The notes under the pieces were generated by a model. It was not told the DNA's origin and made no database searches. It was given only the letters and a program-made list of their open reading frames with translations. From assembly GCA_943787185.1 (NCBI GenBank), contig CALSLL010000006.1:62001-126000 (forward strand): a DNA stretch of 64,000 bases, given 5' to 3'. Below, in pieces: positions 50,883 to 59,475 of this stretch (the first letter of the stretch is position 1; the number at the start of each line of letters is the position of its first letter). The DNA is from UBA10349 sp003485905 (GTDB lineage Bacteria > Pseudomonadota > Gammaproteobacteria > Arenicellales > Arenicellaceae). The translations under genes were made by a program, and so were the position numbers.

Positions 50883-51668
50883 ATGCGCCAAATAATAAAT
50901 GTAGGTTTTATACTAATTGCTGTGTTTGGCTTTTCCAGCGCAGGATTCGCACAATTCGGTTCAGGACAGCCAACCGAGGTTAAACCGCAAGTGGATGGAC
51001 CGGCTCCGGCTCGCGACTTAACTGGAGTGTGGACCAGATTAAGACCCACAGATAATTTTTATAGCGGTTCAACCTACACACCGGAGCCGCCGAAAGTCAC
51101 AGCCTGGGGTCAGGAACGTCTTGATACTGCGAAAAACTCAAATGCAGATGGTTATGCGCTCGGCGAAACCAATGACCCTGTACTCACTCGCTGCTACCCA
51201 CCAGGCGTTCCTCGTGTCTACTTCCACCCGTATCCGTTCGAAGTAGTCTACAGCGAAAAAGAAACTATCATCCTGTATGAATACGATCATATAATTCGGC
51301 GCGTCTATACTGATGGCCGGACAAACCCGGAAGACCCGGTTGCTTTGTGGCTTGGAAATTCTGTAGGCACTTGGGAAGACGATAATACTTTTGTGGTCAC
51401 TACCGTCGGTATTGACGAGCGTACCTGGCTCGACCGAACAGGTTATCAACATAGCGAGCAATTACGCGTAACCGAGACGTTCCGACGCATCGACAACCTT
51501 AATCTGGAAATTGATATCGTCATGGAAGACCCCATCGCACTAGCCGAACCGTGGGTAGCTGAAACCATGTACTTTCGCCTAGCGCCAAATAATTGGGAAT
51601 TGAGTGAGATTAGTTGCGCAGGGGATTATTTAGACTACGCTGAGTTTGAAAGCTTTCTGGAAGAATAG
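50883..51668 (+). CDS. Exported protein carrying only the second conserved domain
   Basis: A 261-residue protein with signal peptide (VGFILIAVFGFSSAGFAQ). The mature part has RDLTGVWTRL, then TRCYPPGVPRVYFHP, RRVYTDGRTNP, GNSVGTWEDDNTFVVTT, EQLRVTETFRR and a closing ISC. The two Cys that bracket the domain in other copies are retained. It lies between two stand-alone DUF6152-type genes on the same strand. Function unknown; it is likely a periplasmic binding or enzyme partner of the DUF6152-type proteins. Confidence 0.8.
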   Translation: MRQIINVGFILIAVFGFSSAGFAQFGSGQPTEVKPQVDGPAPARDLTGVWTRLRPTDNFYSGSTYTPEPPKVTAWGQERLDTAKNSNADGYALGETNDPVLTRCYPPGVPRVYFHPYPFEVVYSEKETIILYEYDHIIRRVYTDGRTNPEDPVALWLGNSVGTWEDDNTFVVTTVGIDERTWLDRTGYQHSEQLRVTETFRRIDNLNLEIDIVMEDPIALAEPWVAETMYFRLAPNNWELSEISCAGDYLDYAEFESFLEE

Positions 51669-51738
51669 ACAATTCAATTGTTGGAGCATAATAAGTAATT
51701 ACGTCTAACTAACAGCCTATAATCATCTGTAACTACCT

Positions 51739-52125
51739 ATGAGAACCAAACTCTGCATATCTTGGCTAGCGGGACTCGTTCTCCTGCTAGTTGGGAGTTC
51801 CGCGATTGCCCATCATGGAAGAGCTGCCTATACAGATGACACACTGGAACTTGAAGCTACGATCGTAGAGTTTCGTTTTATCAACCCGCACGTACAAGTG
51901 TTGTTTGATATTACCGATGCCAACGGTGAAACTCAGCATTGGAAGGGTGAGTTAACAGCGCCTAACCGTATGGCGCGCGGAGGTTGGACCAAGACCTCTT
52001 TAAAACCGGGGGACAACGTTACTTTTACCGGCTTGGCCGCTAGAAACGAAGGCAAAGCATTGCTAATTCGAAAAATGGTATTGCCCGACGGTACCGACGT
52101 CCCACTTCGCGAACTTCTTGAGTAG
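51739..52125 (+). CDS. Exported DUF6152-type protein, stand-alone
   Basis: A 128-residue protein whose signal peptide ends VGSSAIA, giving mature start HHGRAAYT. FRFINPHVQVLF has the NPH motif; HWKGELTAPNRMARGGWTKTSL and PGDNVTFTGLAARNEG follow. It is a near neighbour duplicate of the 50.4 kb copy. It is convergent with the split fusion gene at 52.2-53.3 kb; the 116 bp between them hold a pyrimidine-rich run but no clear hairpin. Confidence 0.82.
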   Translation: MRTKLCISWLAGLVLLLVGSSAIAHHGRAAYTDDTLELEATIVEFRFINPHVQVLFDITDANGETQHWKGELTAPNRMARGGWTKTSLKPGDNVTFTGLAARNEGKALLIRKMVLPDGTDVPLRELLE

Positions 52126-52241
52126 CCGGACTCGCGACCAAACCCTAAATTGCTTCTGTAGGCTGCCCTCCTCCCTACCCTCTTTACTTTTCTTCCCCCC
52201 TAAGCTCAGAACTAACTAAAGAGAAAGCTATTAAGTAAGAG

Positions 52242-52967
52242 TTATTCCACAACGGGGCATTCGTAAGGCATAACTTCGAGTGACTCACCCGGCACCCAAT
52301 TCCAATGCCAAGCTATAACCAGGGGTTCTAGCAAGGTTTCTGGGTCAGTAACAACGATTTCGTAATCAAGGCGATCTTCCACTTCACTTAGGGTAAATCG
52401 CTCAACGGTTGTTATTAAATCACTTTGCGGTGTGCCAAGATCATCAAAAATATCCCAATCAATACCACTCGTCGTCACTACGAGCATATTATCTTCCCAA
52501 TGCCCAACAGAATATCCGAGTGGCGTTCCGCGATGAGCCTCTGCGTCTTGATCACCGGCCATATGAATAACTCTCTTAACCTGCTGCCCCAACTCTATAT
52601 CCCAGGCTTCAAACCCTAAAATAATTTGATCACCTCGATCAGTAAATTCGATTGGAAACGGGCTATCCATACGATTTGGCATTCCTTGCGGTATGCAATG
52701 CAGAGCAGGATCATCAACCAGCGGATCATATAGTGCCTGTCCAGCAAGCGCTTTTGGAGTAAAAACCGGTTCTATCACAGGTCTGTTCATCGTTCTTCCG
52801 TAGGACCAAACGCGAAAGATGCCCTGTGCGGATTGCGCGTCTTCAACTGCTGCTTCGGCGGTAATATGCGAGCCTGACTTTAATTTATGCCCAAATTGCA
52901 TAGCCAAAGGAGAAGGGAACATTGGTATTGATCGATCATCCGCAAGCATGATACTCACACCGAGCAT
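52242..52967 (-). CDS. Distal part of a DUF6152/second-domain fusion gene interrupted by an amber codon
   Basis: A 241-codon frame from ATG 52967. Its first ~20 residues, MLGVSIMLADDRSIPMF, are not a signal peptide but the last strands of a DUF6152-type domain (compare GLIASLKIADGTSLL in the 24.7 kb fusion). The remainder is the second exported domain: ALHCIPQGMP, GYSVGHWEDNMLVVTT, TTVERFTL and closing YEC. The frame is identical to that of the upstream gene, separated only by TAG and one GAG codon. Without an export signal this fragment alone could not reach the periplasm, so the gene is probably inactive unless the stop is suppressed. Confidence 0.7.
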   Translation of the reverse strand: MLGVSIMLADDRSIPMFPSPLAMQFGHKLKSGSHITAEAAVEDAQSAQGIFRVWSYGRTMNRPVIEPVFTPKALAGQALYDPLVDDPALHCIPQGMPNRMDSPFPIEFTDRGDQIILGFEAWDIELGQQVKRVIHMAGDQDAEAHRGTPLGYSVGHWEDNMLVVTTSGIDWDIFDDLGTPQSDLITTVERFTLSEVEDRLDYEIVVTDPETLLEPLVIAWHWNWVPGESLEVMPYECPVVE

Positions 52968-52970
52968 CTC

Positions 52971-53282
52971 CTACTTATCGACTCGGCTTGGAAATCCCGA
53001 CATTGAGACAGTATCGCCTATCGCAACAATACCGTCAGTAACCCCAAACCGTCGCAATAACGTAGGGCCGCCCGACGTCACTCGCCATGTTTCCACGCTA
53101 CCATCGGCAGTAGTCTGCTCAATAACCATCGATACATGCGGATTCTTCCACCGGTACGAGAGTACTTTTCCTTCAATTTCAACGGGAGCGGAAAGGTCAA
53201 AAAAAGCCCCCACCGAATGATGTGCTGAAATACCAAACGATATAATTGACAGAAATATTGCGATGGCTATAAATCTAAACAT
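52971..53282 (-). CDS. DUF6152-type front part of the interrupted fusion gene
   Basis: A 103-residue product. The signal peptide ends SFGISA, mature start HHSVGAFF; YRWKNPHVSMVI has the NPH motif and ETWRVTSGGPTLLRRFG the core. The domain stops at FPSRVDK, where the family continues for about 15 more residues; those residues follow in frame after TAG (52971-52973). Adding both parts gives 346 residues, matching the intact fusions of 347 and 342. A CAG- or AAG-to-TAG change is the simplest cause. Confidence 0.78.
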   Translation of the reverse strand: MFRFIAIAIFLSIISFGISAHHSVGAFFDLSAPVEIEGKVLSYRWKNPHVSMVIEQTTADGSVETWRVTSGGPTLLRRFGVTDGIVAIGDTVSMSGFPSRVDK

Positions 53283-53315
53283 GGGGCTTTATTCCGATTT
53301 TCTCGCTACAAAATT

Positions 53316-53351
53316 AGTTTTCTAACTATTTATCAAACTAGTTAGAAAACT
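53316..53351 (-). terminator. Perfect hairpin overlapping the amidohydrolase stop codon
   Basis: AGTTTTCTAACTA and TAGTTAGAAAACT form a 13-bp stem with a 10-nt loop. The stop codon of the split amidohydrolase lies inside it, and AATTTTG follows on the - strand. It separates the amidohydrolase from the DUF6152 fusion gene and may attenuate or terminate between them. Confidence 0.5.
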
Positions 53352-54693
53352 CGGGGCTTTGGTAAACAATGCGCCCGTCAACCATGGTTAATAGCGATTT
53401 CAAATCTCGTATATCGTCCGCAGGAATAGTCATATAGTCTCGATCAAGTACTACCAAATCTGCCAACTTACCCGGTTCCAGCACGCCCAGCTTGTCCTCT
53501 TTAAACATTAGATAAGCATTCGATCTGGTATATCCAATAAGCGCCTCTTCGCGACTTAAAGTACCACGGGTAAAGTAAGGCTGTCCGGTAACATCTTTAC
53601 CCGTAACCAACCAATACATAGTAAAAAATGGTGAATCGAGTCCCGCAATTTGCGCATCTGAACCAAAGCCATACGGGATACCACTATCGCGAATATCGCC
53701 TAACGGCGGAATATCTCGTACCGCGAAAGCAGCCGCCCGAAACGGGCTTGCAGCGCGAGATTCAGGTGAACTAATCGCAATATGACTTTGTATACTAACC
53801 AACATTCCAAGCGCCTTCATCCGCTCGATAAGATCAGGTGAAATTGTAGTGCTGTGTTCCACTCGCCAGCGCAAATCGGTAATCGGGTGTATCTCATTGA
53901 TTTCTTCATAAATAGAAATCTCGCGCTCCATGATCGAATTACGATGCGCGTGTTCACTTAATTGCCATCCATTAGCGGCAGCTGCCGTAGCGATTTGTTT
54001 ATAAATCGCCCAGTCTTCTTCAGGCACGTTACCATCACCCGGGATAGGCAAATAAACATGTTCACCAAAATGGGTCATTTGAAACATGTCCGTGCCGGTA
54101 AACGGCTTTTGCGTGTTTAATCCTTCGATCACGTAATCGACTTCTTCAGGAGTCCACGCTGTCACATTGTTATTAAAGTGTGGCGGATAATAAATACGCA
54201 TTTTTTGATCTGGTGTATCCGCAAAAGTATCTCTCACGTGATACAGCAACGGCTCAGGAAACTCCGGGCCGTTATAGGTCATAGATGTAGTAACTCCCAA
54301 TGCCAAATAATCATCGATTTCGGCTTTTAGGCCCTCAACAACGGTTGTAGGAGTGACTTCAGGAAACAGTGGCCGCAATTGCCATTTTATATAGATACTT
54401 CCACTGAAATAGCCGCTTGGTTCGCCATTTTCATCGCGCCATATTTTTCCAATCTCTGCTTCAGGGTCTGGGGTGTCTTTGGTAATTCCAGCAAACGCCA
54501 TTGCTTTGGAATTTAGTGTCGCACCTCCCCAACCACCGACAATCGCCGGATTGTTTGGCAATGCCTGATCCAACTCTTCAAGTCTAAGCCGGCTTGTATC
54601 ATCAGAAAACTGTAGTGGTTTCCAACCACCAAAACCGAAAATAATATGATCTGCGCTATCTCCAGGGCCAACCTCTTCAGCCTTTTCTGCCAA
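53338..54693 (-). CDS. Amidohydrolase (YtcJ-like), distal part of a gene split by an ochre codon
   Basis: A 451-codon frame holding most of an amidohydrolase_3 domain: IIFGFGGWKPLQF, MTHFGEHVYLP, QLSEHAHRNSI, LRWRVEHSTTI, GFGSDAQIAG and C-terminal LEPGKLADLVVLDRDY. The first metal motif (HNH) and signal peptide are encoded in the preceding frame, which is the same frame separated by TAA (54706-54708) and four codons. The fragment lacks its own export signal and ribosome site. The intact paralogue is at 28.2 kb. The original residue was probably Glu (GAA to TAA), judging from the ARTRV-x-ALEILAEKAEE helix. Confidence 0.8.
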   Translation of the reverse strand: MAEKAEEVGPGDSADHIIFGFGGWKPLQFSDDTSRLRLEELDQALPNNPAIVGGWGGATLNSKAMAFAGITKDTPDPEAEIGKIWRDENGEPSGYFSGSIYIKWQLRPLFPEVTPTTVVEGLKAEIDDYLALGVTTSMTYNGPEFPEPLLYHVRDTFADTPDQKMRIYYPPHFNNNVTAWTPEEVDYVIEGLNTQKPFTGTDMFQMTHFGEHVYLPIPGDGNVPEEDWAIYKQIATAAAANGWQLSEHAHRNSIMEREISIYEEINEIHPITDLRWRVEHSTTISPDLIERMKALGMLVSIQSHIAISSPESRAASPFRAAAFAVRDIPPLGDIRDSGIPYGFGSDAQIAGLDSPFFTMYWLVTGKDVTGQPYFTRGTLSREEALIGYTRSNAYLMFKEDKLGVLEPGKLADLVVLDRDYMTIPADDIRDLKSLLTMVDGRIVYQSPEFSN

Positions 54694-54705
54694 AATCTCC
54701 AGCGC

Positions 54706-55119
54706 TTATACTCGCGTTCGTGCTTTTTCAAGCCTGGTGTTATTCGGCCAAATCGGTGCGTTATAGATCAAATGATTGTGCACATCGATAATGCCTGGGG
54801 TGACGGTTTTCCCTTTAAGATCAATTATCTCGGTATTGTCTGCAGCAAGTGCTTGCATATCCTGGCTTGAGCCCACTGCCTGAATTTTATTGCCCGCTAC
54901 TGCAACCGCCTCTACAACCGAAAAGTTCTCGTCAACCGTCAACACTTTCCCATTGATAAACACATAGTCCGGGCCTGCTTGTGCTTCCGCGGGCGCCTCA
55001 GAAACGTTCTCGATACGTGCCGGTGGCTCCTCCGAGGAACAGCCAACCATGAGCGTGACCATTCCAGTGATTAATAACAAACAGGTATTTTTACTAATTA
55101 GACTATAAACAATTTTCAT
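54706..55119 (-). CDS. Amidohydrolase N-terminal part (lipoprotein signal and HxH metal motif)
   Basis: A 137-residue product. The signal ends LMVGC (Cys28), so the intact enzyme would be a lipoprotein. DYVFINGKVLTVDENFSVVE and DLKGKTVTPGIIDVHNHLIY carry the front of the amidohydrolase barrel with the HxH motif. It ends in TAA after KARTRV, and the rest of the protein follows in frame. Joined length is about 593 residues, compared with 535 for the 28.2 kb paralogue. A truncated product this short cannot be active. Confidence 0.78.
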   Translation of the reverse strand: MKIVYSLISKNTCLLLITGMVTLMVGCSSEEPPARIENVSEAPAEAQAGPDYVFINGKVLTVDENFSVVEAVAVAGNKIQAVGSSQDMQALAADNTEIIDLKGKTVTPGIIDVHNHLIYNAPIWPNNTRLEKARTRV

Positions 55120-55359
55120 TTCGTACCTCGTGCTTTGCGATCGAACAGTACGAACAACAAATCGTACTAGCGATTAATATGTTAGCTGTTTACTTGTAGA
55201 GTCTGCTACAGCACTTGTTAGCCATGGCCTGGCAATCAATAGCGTTTTGTTCTGAAGCCAGTTTATAGAACCTTGTAAAGCAGCCGTTTTATGTTCTCTT
55301 TTGAAAATAGTATACCGCTCTGGTACCCGCCAAAAAGTAACAAATGATAAGTAGTAAGA

Positions 55360-55390
55360 AATAAAAAGCGGGCCCTGAAAAGGGCCCGCT
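55360..55390 (-). terminator. Intrinsic terminator of the 55.4-56.7 kb propeller gene
   Basis: On the - strand AGCGGGCCCT, loop TTTC and AGGGCCCGCT are followed by TTTTTAT, a textbook rho-independent terminator about 58 bp after the propeller stop. The remainder of the 55120-55447 interval holds the upstream region of the split amidohydrolase; nothing else is seen in it. Confidence 0.88.
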
Positions 55391-55447
55391 CAGTAATCAA
55401 CTGCTTTTATCTACGCGCTTCTCACGCATTTTCTACCGATACAAGCG

Positions 55448-56740
55448 CTACCAGGCGTCGCGTACCGGCTGACCAAATAGAAAATCCGGATTGGCACCAG
55501 GTCGAGGTGTGAATTTTTGAACACCGCCGTTATCTACTTCTGCGATGTAGAAATTTCCTTCCTGATCGACGCTCATACCGTGAACTCCCCACATACCACC
55601 GGGGAAATCACCCCAGGTGCCCCAGGAATATAAAAAATTACCATCAAGGTCATACTTCAGGATCTTGTTAGTGCCCCGGTCTGCGGCCCAAAGGTAGCCA
55701 TCGGCAGATATGTCAAACAAATGAACGTCGGAAGGTGCTTCGCCAAATTTCCACTGTTCAATGAAATTGCCATCGGTATCAAAAACCTGCACACGATGAT
55801 TGTAACGGTCATTTACAAAAACTCGGTTGGTCTCAGGGTGAGTAGCAATACCGTGAACGTTATGAAAATAATTCGGCCGTGTGTCGCTGCGTGAACGATC
55901 TGATCGCTCGCCCCAGGAAAGAACGTAGTTACCGTCTTTATCAAACTTCACTACGCGGTTGCCATTATAACCGTCAGCCACAAAAAAGCTGCCATCTGGC
56001 ATCCAGGCCATAAATGAAGGCCGGTTAAAATGAGTCTCATCGTCGCCTAGCTCGCCATAGGTGCCTATGGACTGAACCAGCTCTTTGCCATCGTTGGTAA
56101 ACTTATGAATCACATGTTTATGGTCATCTACTACCCAAACGTGCTTTTCAGGGTCATACGGGCTAATGGCAACAAAATGCGGGCGTTGCAACATGTCATC
56201 CCACTGAGTCCATGCTTCGATAATATCGCCTTCCCTATTTATCACCACAATACAATGCTCCCAGCGAGCGTCGATGCCCATACGGCCACCGTTTTCTTCC
56301 CATTGGCTTATGCCTTCTTCGGCCAATGTTCCAGCTCCGCCGTTAGCCGGAAGACTGGATGCTGTTGCGTCGCGCCAGGGTAAGCGACCGATAGGAAAAT
56401 AAATACTCGGGCCAACATCAAATATTGGTCGACGCTCTGGTCTTTCAACTTGAGGTAGCTCACCACGTTGCAGTACAAAAACGCGGTCAGGGCTTTCAGC
56501 AAATATGCTTTGTCCTGCACCCCAGGTCCACTCTTCGTGCCCTGGCAACTCAGAGATATCTTTAGGCCAGTCAGCCACTACATCGTATGGACCGGTGATA
56601 TCTTGTCCGCCTTGTTGGCCAGCCACCGCGGCAATAGATGCGGTCGCGTGTTCCTGTGCTGATACTAGCGATGTTCCCAGTAACCCAATCATTCCGACAC
56701 TGCTCAAAAAGACAGTGGTCATCGATAAACGATTATTCAT
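55448..56740 (-). CDS. Exported NHL-repeat six-bladed beta-propeller protein
   Basis: A 430-residue protein with signal peptide (VFLSSVGMIGLLGTSLVSAQ). Blades include HKFTNDGKELVQSIG, PSFMAWMPDGSFFVADGYNG, RVVKFDKDGNYVLSWG, VHGIATHPETNRVFVNDRYN, RVQVFDTDGNFIEQW and KILKYDLDGNFLYSWG. The arrangement resembles peptidyl-alpha-hydroxyglycine lyase-like propellers. It is monocistronic with its own terminator. It lies between the decayed amidohydrolase operon and a TonB-dependent receptor. Confidence 0.87.
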   Translation of the reverse strand: MNNRLSMTTVFLSSVGMIGLLGTSLVSAQEHATASIAAVAGQQGGQDITGPYDVVADWPKDISELPGHEEWTWGAGQSIFAESPDRVFVLQRGELPQVERPERRPIFDVGPSIYFPIGRLPWRDATASSLPANGGAGTLAEEGISQWEENGGRMGIDARWEHCIVVINREGDIIEAWTQWDDMLQRPHFVAISPYDPEKHVWVVDDHKHVIHKFTNDGKELVQSIGTYGELGDDETHFNRPSFMAWMPDGSFFVADGYNGNRVVKFDKDGNYVLSWGERSDRSRSDTRPNYFHNVHGIATHPETNRVFVNDRYNHRVQVFDTDGNFIEQWKFGEAPSDVHLFDISADGYLWAADRGTNKILKYDLDGNFLYSWGTWGDFPGGMWGVHGMSVDQEGNFYIAEVDNGGVQKFTPRPGANPDFLFGQPVRDAW

Positions 56741-56964
56741 TATTCTGTTATCCCCCAGTTTATGTTGTTTTAAATGTTACTAAAAATGCGGTCCAAATTT
56801 GGCGCGCGCATGTATGTTTACATAACTATTGACTGTTTGTCAGGTCGCTTCGTGTAAATTGCCGCAAACGTGACGCCCGAGTATAAACCGCACATGCTGC
56901 GCTGAACACTAGTCAATTGCCGTTATTACTAGCTGATACAAGCAGCAAATATTCTATGCATAAA

Positions 56965-56990
56965 AAAAGGGACCCTTTCAGGTCCCTTTT
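56965..56990 (-). terminator. Intrinsic terminator of the TonB-dependent receptor at 57.0-59.5 kb
   Basis: AAAAGGGACC, loop CTTTCA and GGTCCCTTTT form the stem; on the - strand it is followed by a T-tract. It is nearly identical to the hairpin at 59909-59934 behind the paralogous remnant, which shows that the terminator was duplicated with the gene. The rest of 56741-57033 contains the upstream region of the propeller gene. Confidence 0.85.
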
Positions 56991-57033
56991 CTCGCAGCAC
57001 CAGCCAACTTAGCTTAGCACTACAATTCCAACA

Positions 57034-59475
57034 TTAACCGCCGAAGTTATATCGAACAGTTGCACCGATCTGACGTCGACCAGTTAAACCAACCGGACGG
57101 CTTCGAACTCGAGCACCATTAGGTCCAGCTTGACCAAGGTTAAAGATATAACCAATTCCTGGGCCAGCGTTAATGAAATCGGGTTTATTATCCAGATTTT
57201 TTCCCCAAAGACTCACTGCGAGGTTTTGGTCTGCAGAAGTCCAGGTTAGGTTCAGACCAGGCTTATTAAGCTCTGGACGCTCGTACATCGGCGCGTCACC
57301 GGCAATATTAAGCCCGTCTCGGTTATTAGCACCATTTTGACTAAACGTAGCAGCACGATGATACAAACTACCACGCAGTCTTACGTTCGCACCGCTAGCC
57401 AGATCCCAATCATAAGAAGCCCAAACTGAAACAGTTCTATTAGGTGAGTTATTAGGAGAGAATCCAGCAATACTTTCACCAGTAGAGGTACCCGTTGCTG
57501 GGTTATAAACACCACCCTGAGTAGATCCCGGTAAGAATGCTGAATCATAAAACGCAGCACTACCACCTGCGGTGAAGTTGTCGGTAATCGCAAAAGTACC
57601 TTCAAGTTCGATACCTTTATTATCCAAACCAGCAGCATTAACCAGCAGGTTAATATTACCAGAACCACTAGGGACGTTATTGCCCACTTGAGAATCTAGC
57701 TGTTCCATTTTGAATGCAGTCACAGCGAAGATGGCTCGATCGTAGGAACCTTTCCAGCCGATCTCATAGTTTGTAACCGTTTCAGGATCGATGAAAAGAT
57801 CAAACTGCCCAGAGTTCCGCGCGTCTTGCTGGAAACCACCGCCTTTAAAGCCTTCAGAATATAAAGCATAAACGTTGCTGTTGTCATTAACCTGGTAGCT
57901 TAAAGTAACCTTACCAGAAAAGTTATCCCATTTATTCTGGGCTGATTCGCGATAACCCATAGTATTTGTTGGGCTGCCGCAAACCCTTGCAGGTCTTGGT
58001 GCAGGGCTCTGGCCCTGACGTCCTAATGGGTCAAGCACAGCATTTGCATTACAATCGCGAGCACCATTGCCGAAACCTAAACCACCGATTCCAGAAGTTT
58101 CTCCCCAACCATACGCTTGGTAATCAAGTGATCGATCATCTTCAGTGTAACGACCGCCAACTGACAAACTCAATTGCTCGCTTATGTCGAAAATAACTTC
58201 ACCAAATATACCAAGTGACTTAGTTTCGTTATCACCTTCCTGGAACAGGTTCCATTCTGGGCAACCACCAGGCTTACGGAACGGGCCAGCGCAATTTCCA
58301 CGCTCAGGAAAACCAATATTCTGCTCTAGACGATATTCACTATCTTGCAAATACGCAACACCAGCCAACCAACGAAATCGGTTATCACTAGCGTAATTAT
58401 CGATTCTAAGCTCGGTAGAATAGATTGTTGCATCGTTATTAACTAACTGATCACGAATTGCAAATGGTGTGCCGAATGCGTCTTGAATTGATTCATGCGT
58501 CCCATCCTGATAACCAGATAACCACGTGACTGAATTATCGCCAAACGCCCAAACTAATTCGGCCGTCAATACAGTAATATCACGCTCAACTTTCCAATCG
58601 CGAGAATTATCTTGCTGTGCAGTCCACCAACCGCTATCAGCATAGCCGCCGAAACCACCAGTATTTAGCCAAGCTCCGCCTTCTCCGTTTTCGCTTCCGC
58701 GTCGAACGGTAGGTAGCTCGAAATCAGAAATACGTTCCGCTTTAACATAAGCACTGAACGTATCACTTGGCTGAAACAAAAGAGACGCACGCACCGATGT
58801 GGAATCGCCACCAGACAAATCGTCACCTGTAACAGCATCTTCAATCGCACCGTCAGATTCTCTGTAGTTGAACGCAATTCGTCCAGAAAGAGTATCAGAT
58901 AGAGCAGTATTGTAGTGCCCGTTTACACCAAACAGATCAAGCGAACCTACTTGCCCTTCAATACTGCCAGAAGTTTCCTGACTAGGCCGAGCTGATATAA
59001 AATGCATCAGACCCAATGTGGCATTACGGCCAAAGGTTGTACCTTGTGGTCCACGCATAACTTCAACGCGCTGCAAATCATATACAGGCATAGTCATCAT
59101 GAATGCCTTAGTTGCTGGAATACCGTCATAAACTACTTGTACAGATGATTCCAAACTTGCGTTACCATAGTTTTGACCGGGTATACCACGTAGCGTTAAC
59201 GCTGGCTGAGCTTTAGCAAACTGTCCCCAGGTAGCACCCGGAGTTAATTCAAGAATATCTTGAACGGTATTAACCTGATTTACCCTCAAAAAGTCAGTGT
59301 CCATAACCGCCACCGCGAGTGGTGCATCAGTGATGCTTTCCTCGTAACGACGGGAAGTAACAACAATCTCTTCTAGCTGCGCAAAAGATTGTTGGATTGG
59401 CAAATACAGCATCGCTGTACCAACCGTGCTTAATAGTACTTTTCTACCAAGTGTTGATTTTGATCTGATACTCAT
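57034..59475 (-). CDS. TonB-dependent outer-membrane receptor
   Basis: An 813-residue receptor from ATG 59475, chosen because GGAGG lies four bases upstream; the frame extends seven codons further. The signal peptide ends QQSFAQ. The plug begins LEEIVVTSRRYEESITDAP (TonB-box-like), with the plug signature VMRGPQGTTFGRNATLG near residue 125. The 22-strand barrel ends in ATVRYNFGG with the usual C-terminal aromatic. The sequence is of the type found in sphingomonad and marine receptors for complex carbohydrates, aromatics or sterol-like compounds; the ligand is unknown. A truncated paralogue lies directly upstream. Confidence 0.92.
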   Translation of the reverse strand: MSIRSKSTLGRKVLLSTVGTAMLYLPIQQSFAQLEEIVVTSRRYEESITDAPLAVAVMDTDFLRVNQVNTVQDILELTPGATWGQFAKAQPALTLRGIPGQNYGNASLESSVQVVYDGIPATKAFMMTMPVYDLQRVEVMRGPQGTTFGRNATLGLMHFISARPSQETSGSIEGQVGSLDLFGVNGHYNTALSDTLSGRIAFNYRESDGAIEDAVTGDDLSGGDSTSVRASLLFQPSDTFSAYVKAERISDFELPTVRRGSENGEGGAWLNTGGFGGYADSGWWTAQQDNSRDWKVERDITVLTAELVWAFGDNSVTWLSGYQDGTHESIQDAFGTPFAIRDQLVNNDATIYSTELRIDNYASDNRFRWLAGVAYLQDSEYRLEQNIGFPERGNCAGPFRKPGGCPEWNLFQEGDNETKSLGIFGEVIFDISEQLSLSVGGRYTEDDRSLDYQAYGWGETSGIGGLGFGNGARDCNANAVLDPLGRQGQSPAPRPARVCGSPTNTMGYRESAQNKWDNFSGKVTLSYQVNDNSNVYALYSEGFKGGGFQQDARNSGQFDLFIDPETVTNYEIGWKGSYDRAIFAVTAFKMEQLDSQVGNNVPSGSGNINLLVNAAGLDNKGIELEGTFAITDNFTAGGSAAFYDSAFLPGSTQGGVYNPATGTSTGESIAGFSPNNSPNRTVSVWASYDWDLASGANVRLRGSLYHRAATFSQNGANNRDGLNIAGDAPMYERPELNKPGLNLTWTSADQNLAVSLWGKNLDNKPDFINAGPGIGYIFNLGQAGPNGARVRSRPVGLTGRRQIGATVRYNFGG

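Noticed and set aside
508..54708. Stop-codon reassignment (for example amber recoding) as explanation for split genes
   Set aside because: Both TAG and TAA interrupt genes, and both are common normal terminators in this window; a genome-wide code change does not fit.
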